Positions 21,897-34,700 of a DNA stretch of 64,000 nucleotides are shown in pieces. The stretch is taken from the NCBI RefSeq assembly GCF_003589595.1, contig NW_020653726.1, positions 15,091,405-15,155,404 of the forward strand, given 5' to 3'. Numbering within the stretch: position 1 is the first letter of the stretch; each line of letters starts with the position of its first letter. The DNA comes from Hyposmocoma kahamanoa (Eukaryota > Arthropoda > Insecta > Lepidoptera > Cosmopterigidae). The translations under genes and the position numbers were made by a program. The notes under the pieces are model-generated. The model made no database searches, was not told the origin of the DNA, and saw only the letters and a list, made by a program, of their open reading frames with translations.

Positions 21897-22630
21897 CCGG
21901 AATAGTCATGCTCCCATTACTGCTTGGTGGCAAGACAGTATTGGAAAGCTTATTTGGAAAGGAGTCGACATCACAGACGAAATCGAGTCCCGAGGTAAGT
22001 TGGAGAGCAAAGCCAAATTGGCTTCAAAAAAGCTTGGAGTGCTCAATAGAGCGAAGCAGTACTTCTCACCAGGTTCCCGACTTTTGTTATATAAAACACA
22101 AGTACGGCCCCATATGGAGTTTTACTCGCATCTCTGGGCAGGAGCTCCAAAATACCAACTTGGCCCACTTCACTCCATCCAACGTATTGTCGATCACAAA
22201 CTCACAGCCGGTATGGAGCACCTTAGCCTACGGAGAGACGTTGGCTCTCTGTGTGTGTTGTACCGTCTTTATAATGAGGAGTGCTCCGAGGAACTTTTCG
22301 AACTGGTGCCACCGTCTCGTTTCTACCATTGCACCTCCCGTCAAAGGAGTAGAGTTCATCCCCACATCTTAGATGCCTGGCATGGTAAGACCACGCGGGC
22401 ATCTCGTTTGTTCCTTCTTCGAACCTACAAGATGTGGAATGATCTTCCTCCTGAAGTTTTTCCTTTGCGCTATGACATGGTTCTTCAAAAAGCGTGTTTA
22501 CAGGGCTCTCAAAGGCTGGCAACGCATTGGCAGCTCATCTGATGTTGCAAATGTCCATGGGCGACGATGACCACCTCTCATCAAGTGGCTCGTCTGCTAA
22601 TTTCCCTCCTTCTTTACATAAAAAAAATTC
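21897..22630 (+). mobile_element. Jockey-type LINE 3' fragment, 5'-truncated
   Basis: An open frame to 22,542 encodes the C-terminal end of a jockey-clade reverse transcriptase: ASKKLGVLNRAKQYFSPGSR, YKTQVRPHMEFYSHLWAGAP, LSLRRDVGSLCVLYRLYNEE, TYKMWNDLPPEVFP. The 3' UTR ends in an A-run at about 22,620. Polymerase motifs are missing, so it is a dead copy. The left junction abuts the CTCCTCC repeat. Confidence 0.85.
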
Positions 22631-22779
22631 TGCTATTTATAGGCATGTGTCCGAATCGGACCCGAAATGCTGTGATTAAATTAGCTCTGCGCATATTGGC
22701 TCCGTCAAACCATGGAATCCGAAAGAGTCAAGGTTGCAACTTTTGTATCAAATGCTTCTACTACGCGATCGTTCATCAA

Positions 22780-23215
22780 AATACTGTTTCCAAATGAGGA
22801 TGTGAACTACACTGTTTTTTACCACTTTTTGAAAGTGGTAAAAAACAGTGTAAAATCACCGCCTCAGTCGAGGCTTCGTTCGCTTGACAGTCCACCTCTT
22901 CGTTGTCAGCTATGCCAATATGTGATGGTATCCATTGTGAACTTATATCAAAATTAAGACTACGAAGTTCTAACAGTAGCCGAATTGTTATTCGACTACT
23001 AAATGCCACCGGGGCGCCTCTGGCTCCTTGAGTACATTTAATCAATTGTTGGAGAGCACTCTTCGAGTCAGTTCACGTTACTATCTTTTTGTAATCGATC
23101 GTTTATAAGAAAATGTTTTCTTTTTCTTCGATCCGATGGGACTTGAACCCATGGTGATCATGGGTTTGACGTACGCGAATGCTTCTACTATAGCAAAAAG
23201 TTCAGCTGACATTAT
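22780..23215 (-). mobile_element. LINE RNase H fragment, interrupted
   Basis: The - strand reads AELFAIVEAFAYVKPMIT, then about 85 unrelated bases, then SKSALQQLIKC and WIPSHIGIADNEEVDCQANE. These are blocks of a LINE-type RNase H domain. The insertion and the lack of upstream polymerase make it a remnant. Confidence 0.7.
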
Positions 23216-23329
23216 TGACAAATTCATATTAAACATTGTTCTTAATTTTGTGTCGGCCTAAATTAAAAATTAAAAATGTTGTGATGTAATCTTAATTTGT
23301 GCCACACATAAATTTTTCCAGACCAGCCG

Positions 23330-23415
23330 ATCTGACCGGCTCATCCAGAAATCTTTGGGGAGGCCTATGTTCAGTAGTGGACGTCTTCTAGCTGATATTG
23401 ATGATGATAAATTTT
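23330..23415 (+). repeat. RTE-type LINE tail
   Basis: GGGAGGCCTATGTTCAGTAG followed by GGACGTCTTCTAGCTGAT and GATGATGAT is the common 3' tail of lepidopteran RTE-like LINEs. Confidence 0.65.
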
Positions 23416-23429
23416 TACATAGGGATATG

Positions 23430-23760
23430 CTATAAATATTAAAGGAGTGAACATTATGAACAACAATATACGATACTTATTAATAGGATTTGATAAAATA
23501 TTAAGTATTATTAAGAAATACTCGTATAACACAAATGCGCTGTTAATTTTACTTTTTTATAAAAAAATATCATACGCTATTATCGGGCCCCAATAATAAG
23601 CAACTGAGATATTGTTCCAACACTGTATCCTATTTATGATTTGAAGGCTTGAATTTCTTAGTTGCAGCATGCATCAAGTTACAATTGCAATTTAGGACAT
23701 TATGTAGTGATAAATTTAAATTTTTATAGCACAAAACTTTGATATAAAATAAAAAAGAAA
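23430..23760. repeat. Diverged copy of 13,960-14,400
   Basis: It shares ordered blocks with the region downstream of ABCG and the AIG1-like pseudo-exon. It lies downstream of AIG1-like gene 1. Confidence 0.5.
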
Positions 23761-24147
23761 ACAAGAATTGCATTGATCTAATTTTCTATTTTTTCTCACA
23801 ACTCATTTACTTAGACACAATAACAGTTTTTAAACCATGAACAATAACTTAACATTAATTTAATACTTCAACATTCTTTAGCATAGAACAGATGACAATT
23901 GTGCACAACATTGGTCTCCAATGGTACAAATCAGGAATGAAGACCCTGCCACTACAAAACAAACTAGTTTTATCCCTCCATTTTGCAACCCGCCAAAATT
24001 TTAACAACTACGAAAAAATGTTGTTACCGGTAGTGGCATCTAGCAGCGCGATGGGTAACCACAAAATTAAAATGTGCTTAGACTACTTTCATTACAATTT
24101 AATATCTGTACCTATTTATATCGTCACTGGAATGGCTAAATGACTAA

Positions 24148-24663
24148 GGCCTAGTTCTCACTATCACCGGACTGGCGAATTAGCCAGTTTCGGTAAAACT
24201 GCCGGAAAGGCTAGTGGTTGTATAATTTACCTATATGAAGCTATTCACATCACGCCGGACTCGGCAAGAATGCCGCGCTCGGCATTGTTGCCGGTGGCGT
24301 TTGTCACTGCGGACCGCCGGCAGAACGCCCGGACCAGAGTAATGTGTACGACGACGAAAGTCGTCCCAATAAATTATCAAAAGATGCTGTCATCCGAAAA
24401 TAATTAAATAACTTTGACTCGTCATTTCTCAGTTTGACCCATTAAAAATCTTACCCGCAAAATAGGATGTACCCACTGTTTTCTTTTTACTCTAAAATAC
24501 CACCAAAACACCACCATTTCGTCGTCTATCTTGCGCAGTGGTCTGAATTCGACTGAGGTGAGGACTTTAGTCGTCGATTTTCTTGAGAAATCCGGCTTAA
24601 TGTGAACCTAGTCCGAGTGCCGGATTCCCGGAAAATTCGCCAGTCTATAATGGGAACTAGACC
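24148..24663. mobile_element. Harbinger-like MITE with TAA duplication
   Basis: This is a 516-bp non-coding unit. Its ends GGCCTAGTTCTCACTAT and GGTCTAGTTCCCATTAT are inverted repeats, with an inner shared block ACTGGCGAATT. TAA flanks both ends (24145-24147 and 24664-24666). Confidence 0.7.
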
Positions 24664-25473
24664 TAACCTTCAAGAACCAAAATGGCGCTTTAATACTTTT
24701 GCCTTTCCAGGGACGATATTATACTATCACATGTTTTCAGTGTTGAATAATTGACTAATTGAATAATTATAATTGAGTTATGGCTATTTATTAGTAGAAT
24801 GAGATGAAGGAACAACTCGCGACCTCCAGCGGTTCACGTCATTACATATATAGGCAGTTTGATTATTATACAAATTGACAGTTACATACATAATATCGTC
24901 GGCAAAATTCATAAACCTCATACCTGCGTTCATTAATGTGTACTTTTTAGTAAGCACAATAAAAAAGATTCCAGGAATTATATTTCTAGCCTTAATTACC
25001 CGATATTTATCTTGAAGAGTAAAAAAAGGTATTCCAAAAACGGAGTTACGAGGTTTTCAAATTTAGCCGACGATATCATCACGCCTGTCGGGCGTAGTCA
25101 GAGCCTGCGACGATGCTGACCTGCTTCATCGTCATCCCACCTTTTTATTACACTATTCTACTAATTCCTACACTAATAAGCCGTTATTTCATAATCTCTT
25201 CGCTATCAACTATCAAAGTTGAATCCATTCAAAGAATATTGTAAAGACCGAAACAAATGAAATGGATGAGTGTTCACATTCCAATCTAACTGCAGTAGTT
25301 TTTGACAGCTTGATAAATATGTGTGATATTATAATGCTGAAATACGACACCTGTACAACTACGAGTACAATTATACCTATAATTACAAAGCAAAGTTTTC
25401 CCGCATGTTCCTAACATGCGCGCTAAAATATTATTTTTAAAATGACCATAGACACATTGCAAAAGAATTATTT

Positions 25474-25479
25474 TTTATT
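25474..25479 (-). other. Polyadenylation signal of AIG1-like gene 1
   Basis: AATAAA on the - strand, 68 bases past the stop codon. The surrounding 3' flank is similar to that of gene 2. Confidence 0.5.
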
Positions 25480-25546
25480 TACAGTTGGCTAATGGCAAAA
25501 ACCACTCGGATTTTTTGGCCACAAATGCATTTAAATTAATTACCTA

Positions 25547-25712
25547 TTAACTTTTAGGTTTACCCCATATATAATCAATTACATGCCACTGTAAAATAAA
25601 ATAGAATGACATTTCCAAATAAGACATTACTATTAATAATACAATCTGAAATCCGGTAAATGTTCCCAACAACGAGTACACCATGATTCCGTTAATGTAG
25701 CTCTGCCAGACT
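25547..25712 (-). CDS. AIG1-like gene 1, last coding exon
   Basis: It reads VWQSYINGIMVYSLLGTFTG and ends QWHVIDYIWGKPKS at TAA 25547-25549. The acceptor is TTTCCAG. Confidence 0.88.
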
Positions 25713-28700
25713 CTGGAAACAATAAAAAATACTTATTACAGTGTCCGTGCAGTCTTAATTTTATGACATCCTAATGATGTACACTTGAGTTATGTAGTGC
25801 ACTACACTGTAAGAAAGACTTTACAGTTGAATGATTACGTGTAAAGACGCGTTGTAGTAAATTTTATTTTTCTTTATTAGTCTTTATTTTTTATTCATTT
25901 CGGTACATCATATAGTCTTTTCCTCAAGTTTTGAAGACTATTGCAGCAAGATGGCGATCTTTGGGTCTTTGAGAAGTGACGCGCGCCTATGCGCTAGCCG
26001 GATTTAAGCCCTTGCTATATTGGATTACTTGAATAAAGCTTTTAAACATCCCCGCCATAGAAGACTTCAAAACCCGAATTTCCGAGGAAGTGAACGCTAT
26101 ACCTTAAGAATTGTAGAAAATTGGCCGCCATCTTGCTGAGATCGTATTCGAAACTCGAAGAAACGCTATATGGCGCAAATTTAATGAAAAAAAAATCTGT
26201 AGTTTTTTAATTACTTCTTGAAACTCTGGGATAGCTTTTGTCCTACTTTGTATATGTACGAAAAAACCTCTCTCTGCGATAATCGACTTTCAAGGATAGT
26301 TTCAATCTTGTTTACAAATTTCAACCTAATACTTTAATGAAATTAAGTGGATACTTACACGAGCGTATACGTAAGGAAAAAGCACGACATGAGCATAAAC
26401 CTAGGCTTTAAGCTCTTAGGTCGTTGTCTGAACACCACACATAGGTCTACGAGGGCTGATACTAAAGTGAAAGTGTGAAGTGAGTGTTGACTCCAGTCTG
26501 GCACGTATGCGAACAAAGCTACTGGTGCTATTAGGCTCATGTCCTTGTAGTACAATCGCCAAAACAGTATATCTGCGAACTGGAAATCAAAATTACAAAT
26601 ATTAACACGTTCACAGTCCATGACTTCACTTGGAGTCGCAAATAGGCTTCAGCCATAAGTCCACGCCATCGAGTATATAACCAGAAATAGAGACGAGGGC
26701 CATATATTCCTGGTAACACATTAGCGATACAGCTCTTATAAATATCAACTCTCGTTTGCACTGACATATAGACAGGCCAACTATTGACCTGTGTGTACGT
26801 CTCCGTACATTCCAAAAAATATTCTGTATTTATTGTAATAAAGATAATAATCTCTAACAATGCCGTGCTGTTCTATTTGGTGGTGTGGGAAAAACAGCAA
26901 AACATCTAATTACAAAACAAACGGAATCACATTTCATCGGTAATTAAATATTAAACATGTAATTTTGCAATTTTCGTCCAATAGAGCAAAGCTCAAATCA
27001 ACTGGTCGATTTGAAGTGAAACAGTTGACGACACCCGTCAATTGTTTCGAACTCGGGCTAGCCAATCGGAGCGCAGTTGTCACAGTATATATGAATATAG
27101 CAGAATAGTTTTCAAACAAATTAAATGACATTTCGTCTCTATTTCTGGTTATATACTCGATGTTCCACGGATATCTATGGAGTCGCAACTACATACTACT
27201 TCAATGTTAAATATTTTGGCTGGACTTGTAGATCAAATCCCTGATTTTTTTTAAATTTGTGAATGGTATCTAGTCTTTTATAGGATGTGTAATTTTTCAA
27301 AAATAACAAAATCATTTGGATATAATTTATATCGCAGTAGAGTTCCTTGTGAAAGAGTTCGTCCAGGGAAGCACTGCCACCTTGCCTATTTCCGCCGCCA
27401 AGCAGTAATGTTAGCATTACTTCGTTCCGGTTTAGAAGGGTAGGGGTGCTGGTGAAATTACAGGCACATGAGGCTTGTCAACTTGTGTTTCAGGGTGACA
27501 AGCGCAGCGGCAATGTCCCTCAGATCCTCGCGATTTAAAGCTCACTGCAACTGCTATGGACAGGTGTGTCGCTTAACACCAGACGCACATAGCTCATCCT
27601 GTCACTTGGTATCATAAAAAAATATGTATAATGTGAAAGTAAAAGACACAACCAACTATTTTATACAAATTCCGGTGGACTTACGGAGTTCATTTCATCG
27701 TTTACGCGCGACAGAATGTTATGAACGTGTTATACAACGAATCGCCATCGTCTGGAAGCCACGCCATACATACATATAAATCTTCAAACGCTATCAACTA
27801 AACTAAATCTAAAATTCTCACCAACTGTCTTAAACGGGATAAATTCGACATAATTACCATTATAGTTGGAAACATTATGGACGTGAACAGAACATCCCGA
27901 ACTTTTCTCCACACAACTACATGTGGTAAATTCTCCTGATTGCACTTCTCTTTCCAATCGCAGTACAGACACAGTGGTAAATATAGTCCTAACATTAACT
28001 GAAACAAAAATATATTTATAGTACCATTTCAGTCTTCACAAGCCTCGTTGTTATAGCTACTTTACATAATAATCATGGCGCTACGCAACAAAGCCTTGAC
28101 GGCGACGAAACCAAAAACAAAGATCTCCAATAAGTACATAGAAAAATTAATAAGGTCAGCCGGTTCGTTCCGTAATAGCTGAGTTGGGAGAGCGTCAGGC
28201 GGGCACTGGTTCGAATACAGACATCTGTCTCCTTCGAGAACGAAGGAGTTTTTCTTAGTATTCGATCATTGTTTTAATAATTATAAGAAACTAAGCTGCG
28301 GAGTAATTTCACAAAAAATAATTTAATTCCATGATAGTAAAACATCGTGATATTCAACAAACTTAATGACAATAATAATCTCTTAAGTGTTTGTTAAACA
28401 TCTTTTGTATTGAGTTTTTTCGGCTTTTGCCGCAAAAGTGACACCTGTGATAGATCTATGAAGCTTCTCACTCACTTACGGCTTTCGGCGATAAAAGAAA
28501 AAAACAGTACAAGAGATATATAGATATGCGGTATGAAAATTAATTTAATGGTGATGCGCCACTACAGCGCTTCTGTACTCTGTTTCAGTCCATTTTAAAC
28601 AAAAAATAAACAAAAGTCACTGACCTGACCATAGACGGTTTAGTGATGACTAATTTTACTGCCAACTACAACTCAATTAATTATTGAATTAATTGATTTG

Positions 28701-31700
28701 TTTAATTGAGTCATCTAGCTATTTTCATTAGGTATGTAACACATAAAAGCATATTTAAAATTTCCGAAATCTTAATTTTAAATCCTTACACTTAGGTACT
28801 CGTTCGATTGTGATTGAAATTTTCGATTTACTAATCTATTACAAAAACTTTAATTGAATGAACTGAATGTACTTATTTTCATCTTTAATTAAAAAACAAC
28901 CTCACTTTTTACTACGATTTTGTCAAATCCGATTTTACGATGTTATCCAAATGAATATTGTTGGAAAGAGTGATGAGATGTCAAGTCAAAATCCACGAAA
29001 TATACGTGAAAGTGCTAGTTATTCAATTTATTTAGTGATTACTTTACAAATTCAACCAAACCGTTTTGTTTACATTTCGATTAAAATGAATTGGAATAGG
29101 CTATAGAACCGTCTAATTTGAAGGAGCCGCGAAGAAAGTTTAGTTTAAGGTCTTTCTTGAACTTAAGTAAAGTTTGTTTTATAAATCTGCTGCCAGCGTG
29201 TTACTACTTTAAAGTTACTGATAATGGTATATCGTCCGTGTTTTGTAGAAAGGGCGAAAAGGCCATTTAGAAAATTTTTTCAGGGGAGCATGTTGTATGT
29301 TTTAACGATTGTTTTAAAATATTTAAATCCTGTTTTAAAATTCAATTTTGGTTTAAATTAACTTTAAATTTTAAAATTGAAACGGTATCCATTATAATTT
29401 TCGACCCAGGTCGGAAACGTAATCAGAATCGGCTCTGGCAGTTTTTTCATATACTATAAATGTGTATAATAGCTAAAAAATATTACCTCCAAATATCTAT
29501 TTGCCAAGTTTTATTGAAATCGATTAACAGAAACTGGGTGAAATTCAGTGAGCCGGATTCATCCCCTAAATTAACATATTATGAGGTGGTGGTGAGGAGG
29601 TGGAATATTTTGTTCAATTTCAATGAGATTATTACTGAGGTACGGAGGTTTGTTGGCATTGGGGATGCCAACAAAAAAGAATCATCGAAATCGGCTCACA
29701 AATGACGTAGTAATCGCATAACATACACAAAAAAAACTGTCATTGAGAACTTCCTCCTTTTTTGAAGTCGATTAAAAAGGGTTCGCGTAGTGGCAACGTC
29801 ATTACTTCAATTTATACATACATATACGTACATATACTTCACGCCTTTTTCCCATCGGGGTAGGCAGAGACAACAGCCTTCCATTTGCTACGGTCCTGAC
29901 ACACATCTTTCGCCTCATCAACACGCATCAATGCTTTCATACACGCCACTCTTCTTTCATTCATTCTCTCTACATGTCCGAACCATCTAAGCATCCCTTT
30001 CTCTATCTTTGTCACTATATCTTCTTCCACGACGCAACGCTCTCTTATCACACTGTTCCGTAATTTATCCATCCGAGTCACTCCAGCCATACTCCTCAAA
30101 GCTCTCATTTCTACTGCATTAATTCTACTTTCATGCTTCCTCTGCCAAACCCAACATTCACTACCATACATAAGAGTTCAATTTATATTAATAATAAATT
30201 CATTTTCACATTGTTATTCATAACCACTCATAACAAAAATCACATCAAATAAGTTAACCAACCCTCCATAAATAGTCACATATACGATGTCCAATCGTTT
30301 TGTATATTCACAGAAAACTATAAGTATCAATAGTTATACTTGTATAATAATTAGTTCAATGTAATAATTGCAAGCACGCTGATTCACCAAAGAACAACAA
30401 ACGTTATTGTATTTACACGTCGATTAAAATGGTTTAGTGAGAAGAAAACAGATGTTACCATGGGTGAGATTATACAGGGTGTAATAGAAAGGTGTTGTTG
30501 TATCAAAGGTTGTGTAGCGCAAAACCGGTGTAGGTTTTTCGGTATTGATTGCGTTCTTGCATTTTTGCAAGACTAGTTTTCAGATAGTTTAATAGCAGTA
30601 GAGCTCCTTGTGACAGAGTTCCTCCAGGGAAATATTGCCACTTTACCTATTTCTGCCTTCAAACAATAATATCAGCATTCGGTTTTGAAAGGTGAGCGTG
30701 CTGGTGAAATTACAGGCACATGGGACTTGTCAACTTATGTCTCAGGGTGACGGGCGTAATGGCCATGCCCCTCAGATCTTTATGATTTAAAGCACTGAGT
30801 AGCACTGCAATTGTTATGGACAGGCGTGTCGCTTAACACCAGGCGCAAGACTTGTTCGGCCCGTCAGTTGGTATTATACAAAAAATATTGTTTAACGCAT
30901 TAAGCAAAACAGTTCTATTAAGTGATTATCTGATATCTCACAGTAAATCCAAATAACTCTTTAACTTACCATTATAATTTAATTTTTATTTAACTCAACT
31001 TTATTGGAACCAAGGACCCATTAAACTTTTCGAAACATTAGTTTTTCTTTGTTGTATTGAATATTTAGCTTTTGCTCAAAAAACGATATCCATAATTGAC
31101 CCAGCTCGGAAACGCAAACAAATTCGGTTCTGGCAGTTTTTTCACACACTAACTTAAACCTACAGGAGGGGGTTGAATATGACCGAAAAAACGAAAAATA
31201 AGAACGTATGGAAAGAGAGACATAAAACATGTAAAATAAAGAGAGAACAATCGAAGGCACAAGCTGAAATCGAAAACATAAACAGTAGAATAAGATTATT
31301 AAATCATGATCTCATTAAACTAAAAGCTGAAAACGAACAATTTCAAAACTGACCTACAAAACTCTACGTACACAACAAGTGATTTAAAATGAAAATATGA
31401 TCCTAAATAATTATCACACAAATCCTGAAACTGTAGCCAATTCATCAAAATCTCACCTGAGTCCAACCGAAATCGCCAATTCACTAAAAAAGTTATGAAT
31501 CCAATCGCAAATTCCCTGTATTTGCCACCGGTAGAGAAACGAGAAGTTTATTCTATCATCAAAAATTTTAAAAACAAATATAGTTACGGCATTGACGAAA
31601 TCCCACCCATTTTAGTTAAAAAGTGCATTGACAGTCTAACTAGAACCCTTTAGGGAACTTATAAATCAGCGCCTTAATGATAGAAAGGATTTTTCCCGAC

Positions 31701-34700
31701 TCCGTAAAAATATACCTCATTAAACCCGTTCATTAATCGGACCAATTACCAGATACAAATAATTACAACCCATTGCACTACTTCCAACGCCATCAAAAAT
31801 TTTTGAATCAGTAATTGTAAAAGAATGTATTCTTTTTACGAAAAATATAATGTTTTTGACAGCAATCACTAACCACTTGGTTTTCGAAAAAAGCTCTTTA
31901 CGGCTATAAATATGTTCGTAATATACTACTCATAGATACACTCAACGCCAGGAAATATACGATAGGATTACTACTAGATATGAGTAAGGCTTATGATAAA
32001 GTTGATTATGGAATTCTTTTGGACAAACTCTACAATACCGGGACTAAAGGCATGGTATATAAATGATTAAAATCTTATCTCACAAACCGTGAACAATACG
32101 TGGAGGTTCAAAACACTAATTTTGAAACCGGGTTGATACGAAATGTGCGCTCGGAGGGAATAAATACGTATGACAAACTCTATTCTACAAGGTAGCGTCT
32201 TGGGGCGTATCCTCTTCCTAGTGTACATTAACGATCTCCCCAAGATAGTTGACGATCATTGCACTTTATTTGGTGACGATAAATCCATTTTATTCAACTT
32301 GTGAAACAACAAACGTATTAAATAATAGACTTGACTTGGTATTACTCCTACGTTGAGTCTAGACTCGCGTACGGCATCGTACTTTGGGGAAACTGTGCAA
32401 ATATAGATGAATTACAAATACTTCCAAAGAAGTTCATTACAATACTAGTTAATATCGACCAAACAGAATCATGTAAACCGTACTTCACAAAACATCAAAT
32501 TCTAAAGTTAACTTCAATTTATTTTGGAATTTTGCAAATTCGTATGCAACTCTAAGGGCTCATTCAGAGTGCAGGCGCGGACGCGGCGGCCGGTGCGGTG
32601 GCGCGGGTCTTGCGTCTTCCCTTTCAGCGCCGAAGTGGCTACGAGCGGGTAGATCCATACGTGGAAATTGTAATTAGACGCTAAACGCTAGACCAAGCAC
32701 TGTGAAAGATACGGGCGGACCGAGCCAATAGATTTTCCCGCGACCGCCTCGACACAGGGCCGGCGCGCGCGGCCGCTGTAAACGCTACGAGTGTCTACGT
32801 ACAGTCAAGAGCACGTCAAGCTTGACACTTAAGACTTAAATCCAACAAAAATAAGAACGGTCCAAAGTACAAAGTGTCAAGCTTGACGTGCTCTTGACTG
32901 TACATTTGATTTACACGCGCCCGCACCCGCGCCCGCCGCCACGCTCAATAAGGCCTAAGCTTGTACCGATCAGCGCTCCACTTCATTCAAATACGTAATA
33001 CTGTACCGAATCATATAAACCATGAAAAGAATACGAAAATATTTGAAAATCTCCTTAAAAAAATACCTTTTAAAATTGCGTCTTATGAATTAAATGACTT
33101 TTTTATCGGCAATAATATACAAAAACTAAATTAAATAATCATTTGTTATAATTGACAGTATATACTTACTGACATAAAATGTCTAATACAAACGTGTGAT
33201 GATATTATTATTAATTGACTTATTATAAGCAATGAAATGTAATAATTAGTGCACGTTCTCTTACATTGCAGTGCCCCAACAGGACGTCTAAAGCACAAAA
33301 TTATTTTTATTTTATTTTTATTTTATTTATTTTAGGAAGGTTTACAGCTTAAACAAAGATATATAACACAAAATAACAACGGAAAGCCTATTACAAACCT
33401 TCACAATTGAATATCTAAATTACAACTTAATCAATACTAGTGCTAAACCTACAAATATTTATAAGCAAAAGTTATCATAATACAAATATCACACATATAT
33501 ATTTAGTAGTATATAAACATTACACATATTCAATATATTATATAGCTCGCCACACACCCGTCTGCAAAAAAGACAACCAAAAGGGTCTCTAACGAGATCT
33601 GAATGAATTAAAATTTGCAAATTTAAAATCAGTTCAATAATTGAATGAATCTTTTGATTCAATTAGCATTGATTTACGCTCACCACTAGTGACCATAAAT
33701 TATCCAAACTATTGTCAAATTATAACCTCACTTTCCGTCAAAGATTTTTCTATTACATTTTTATGTGGTTTTTGTTATTGAACTGAATATTGTTGTAGTG
33801 AGATACCATATAGAAACCCACGAACTACACATGTAATGTATTACTTATTCCATGTAGTGAGTGATGGCGTCAGAACTTTAACACAATTAGTTTGTTTACA
33901 TCCCTCACAAACCGGAATGAAACGAACCATACAAAACACAAGTTCAGTTTGAGCATACCTACAATTATTGCCGTCCAAAGTAATCCAAACAAATAGTTCG
34001 CCTAATAGTCGCTGTGCTTGTCACAAACAGATCAAAGTCATGATCGATGCTATGCCTGTTAAACGTTTCACAGGCACGCACCATGAATGAATTGTGCCTG
34101 TAATTTGTGCGAACAAGAGGTATATGAAGCAATGGGCGCCGCCGTAAAGCTAGTGTGTTAGTACGAAGACCTATTTTCGACAGTAATTCCGGACAATCGA
34201 TGCCACCATTAACAAGCCTTGATACAAAACAGAGGTCATTCACTTCGCGACGCACTATAAGAGGTAGAAAATGATACCGCTTGCACCGGTGCTCATAGCC
34301 TAGAGAGTGTTGCCCAGCCTTATAGTCGAGAAATCGCAGAAAGCGCCTCTGTATCGCTTCTAACCGTTTAATGTGTACACTATATTGCGGATTCCATACC
34401 TGCGACGCATACTCGAGGTGACTGCGCACGAAGGCGCAGTACAGAACTTTGATTGTTTTCAGAGACTTTAAATCACTGGACATACGCATCACGAAACCAA
34501 GGGCCCTAGAAGCTCTTCTAGCAATGTGATCTATATGATCTTTAAAGTTTAATTTGCTATCATGAATGACACCTAAATCCGTGATATTGTTTACTATGGA
34601 CAAACTTTGACTATTGAGAATATAATTGGATTCAATTTTATTGGCTTTGCGTGTGAATGTCATACAAAAGCACTTTGATACATTAAGATCCAACTTATTC

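Noticed and set aside
22223..22522. - strand frame of 99 codons
   Set aside because: It is the reverse shadow of the jockey-type reverse transcriptase fragment.
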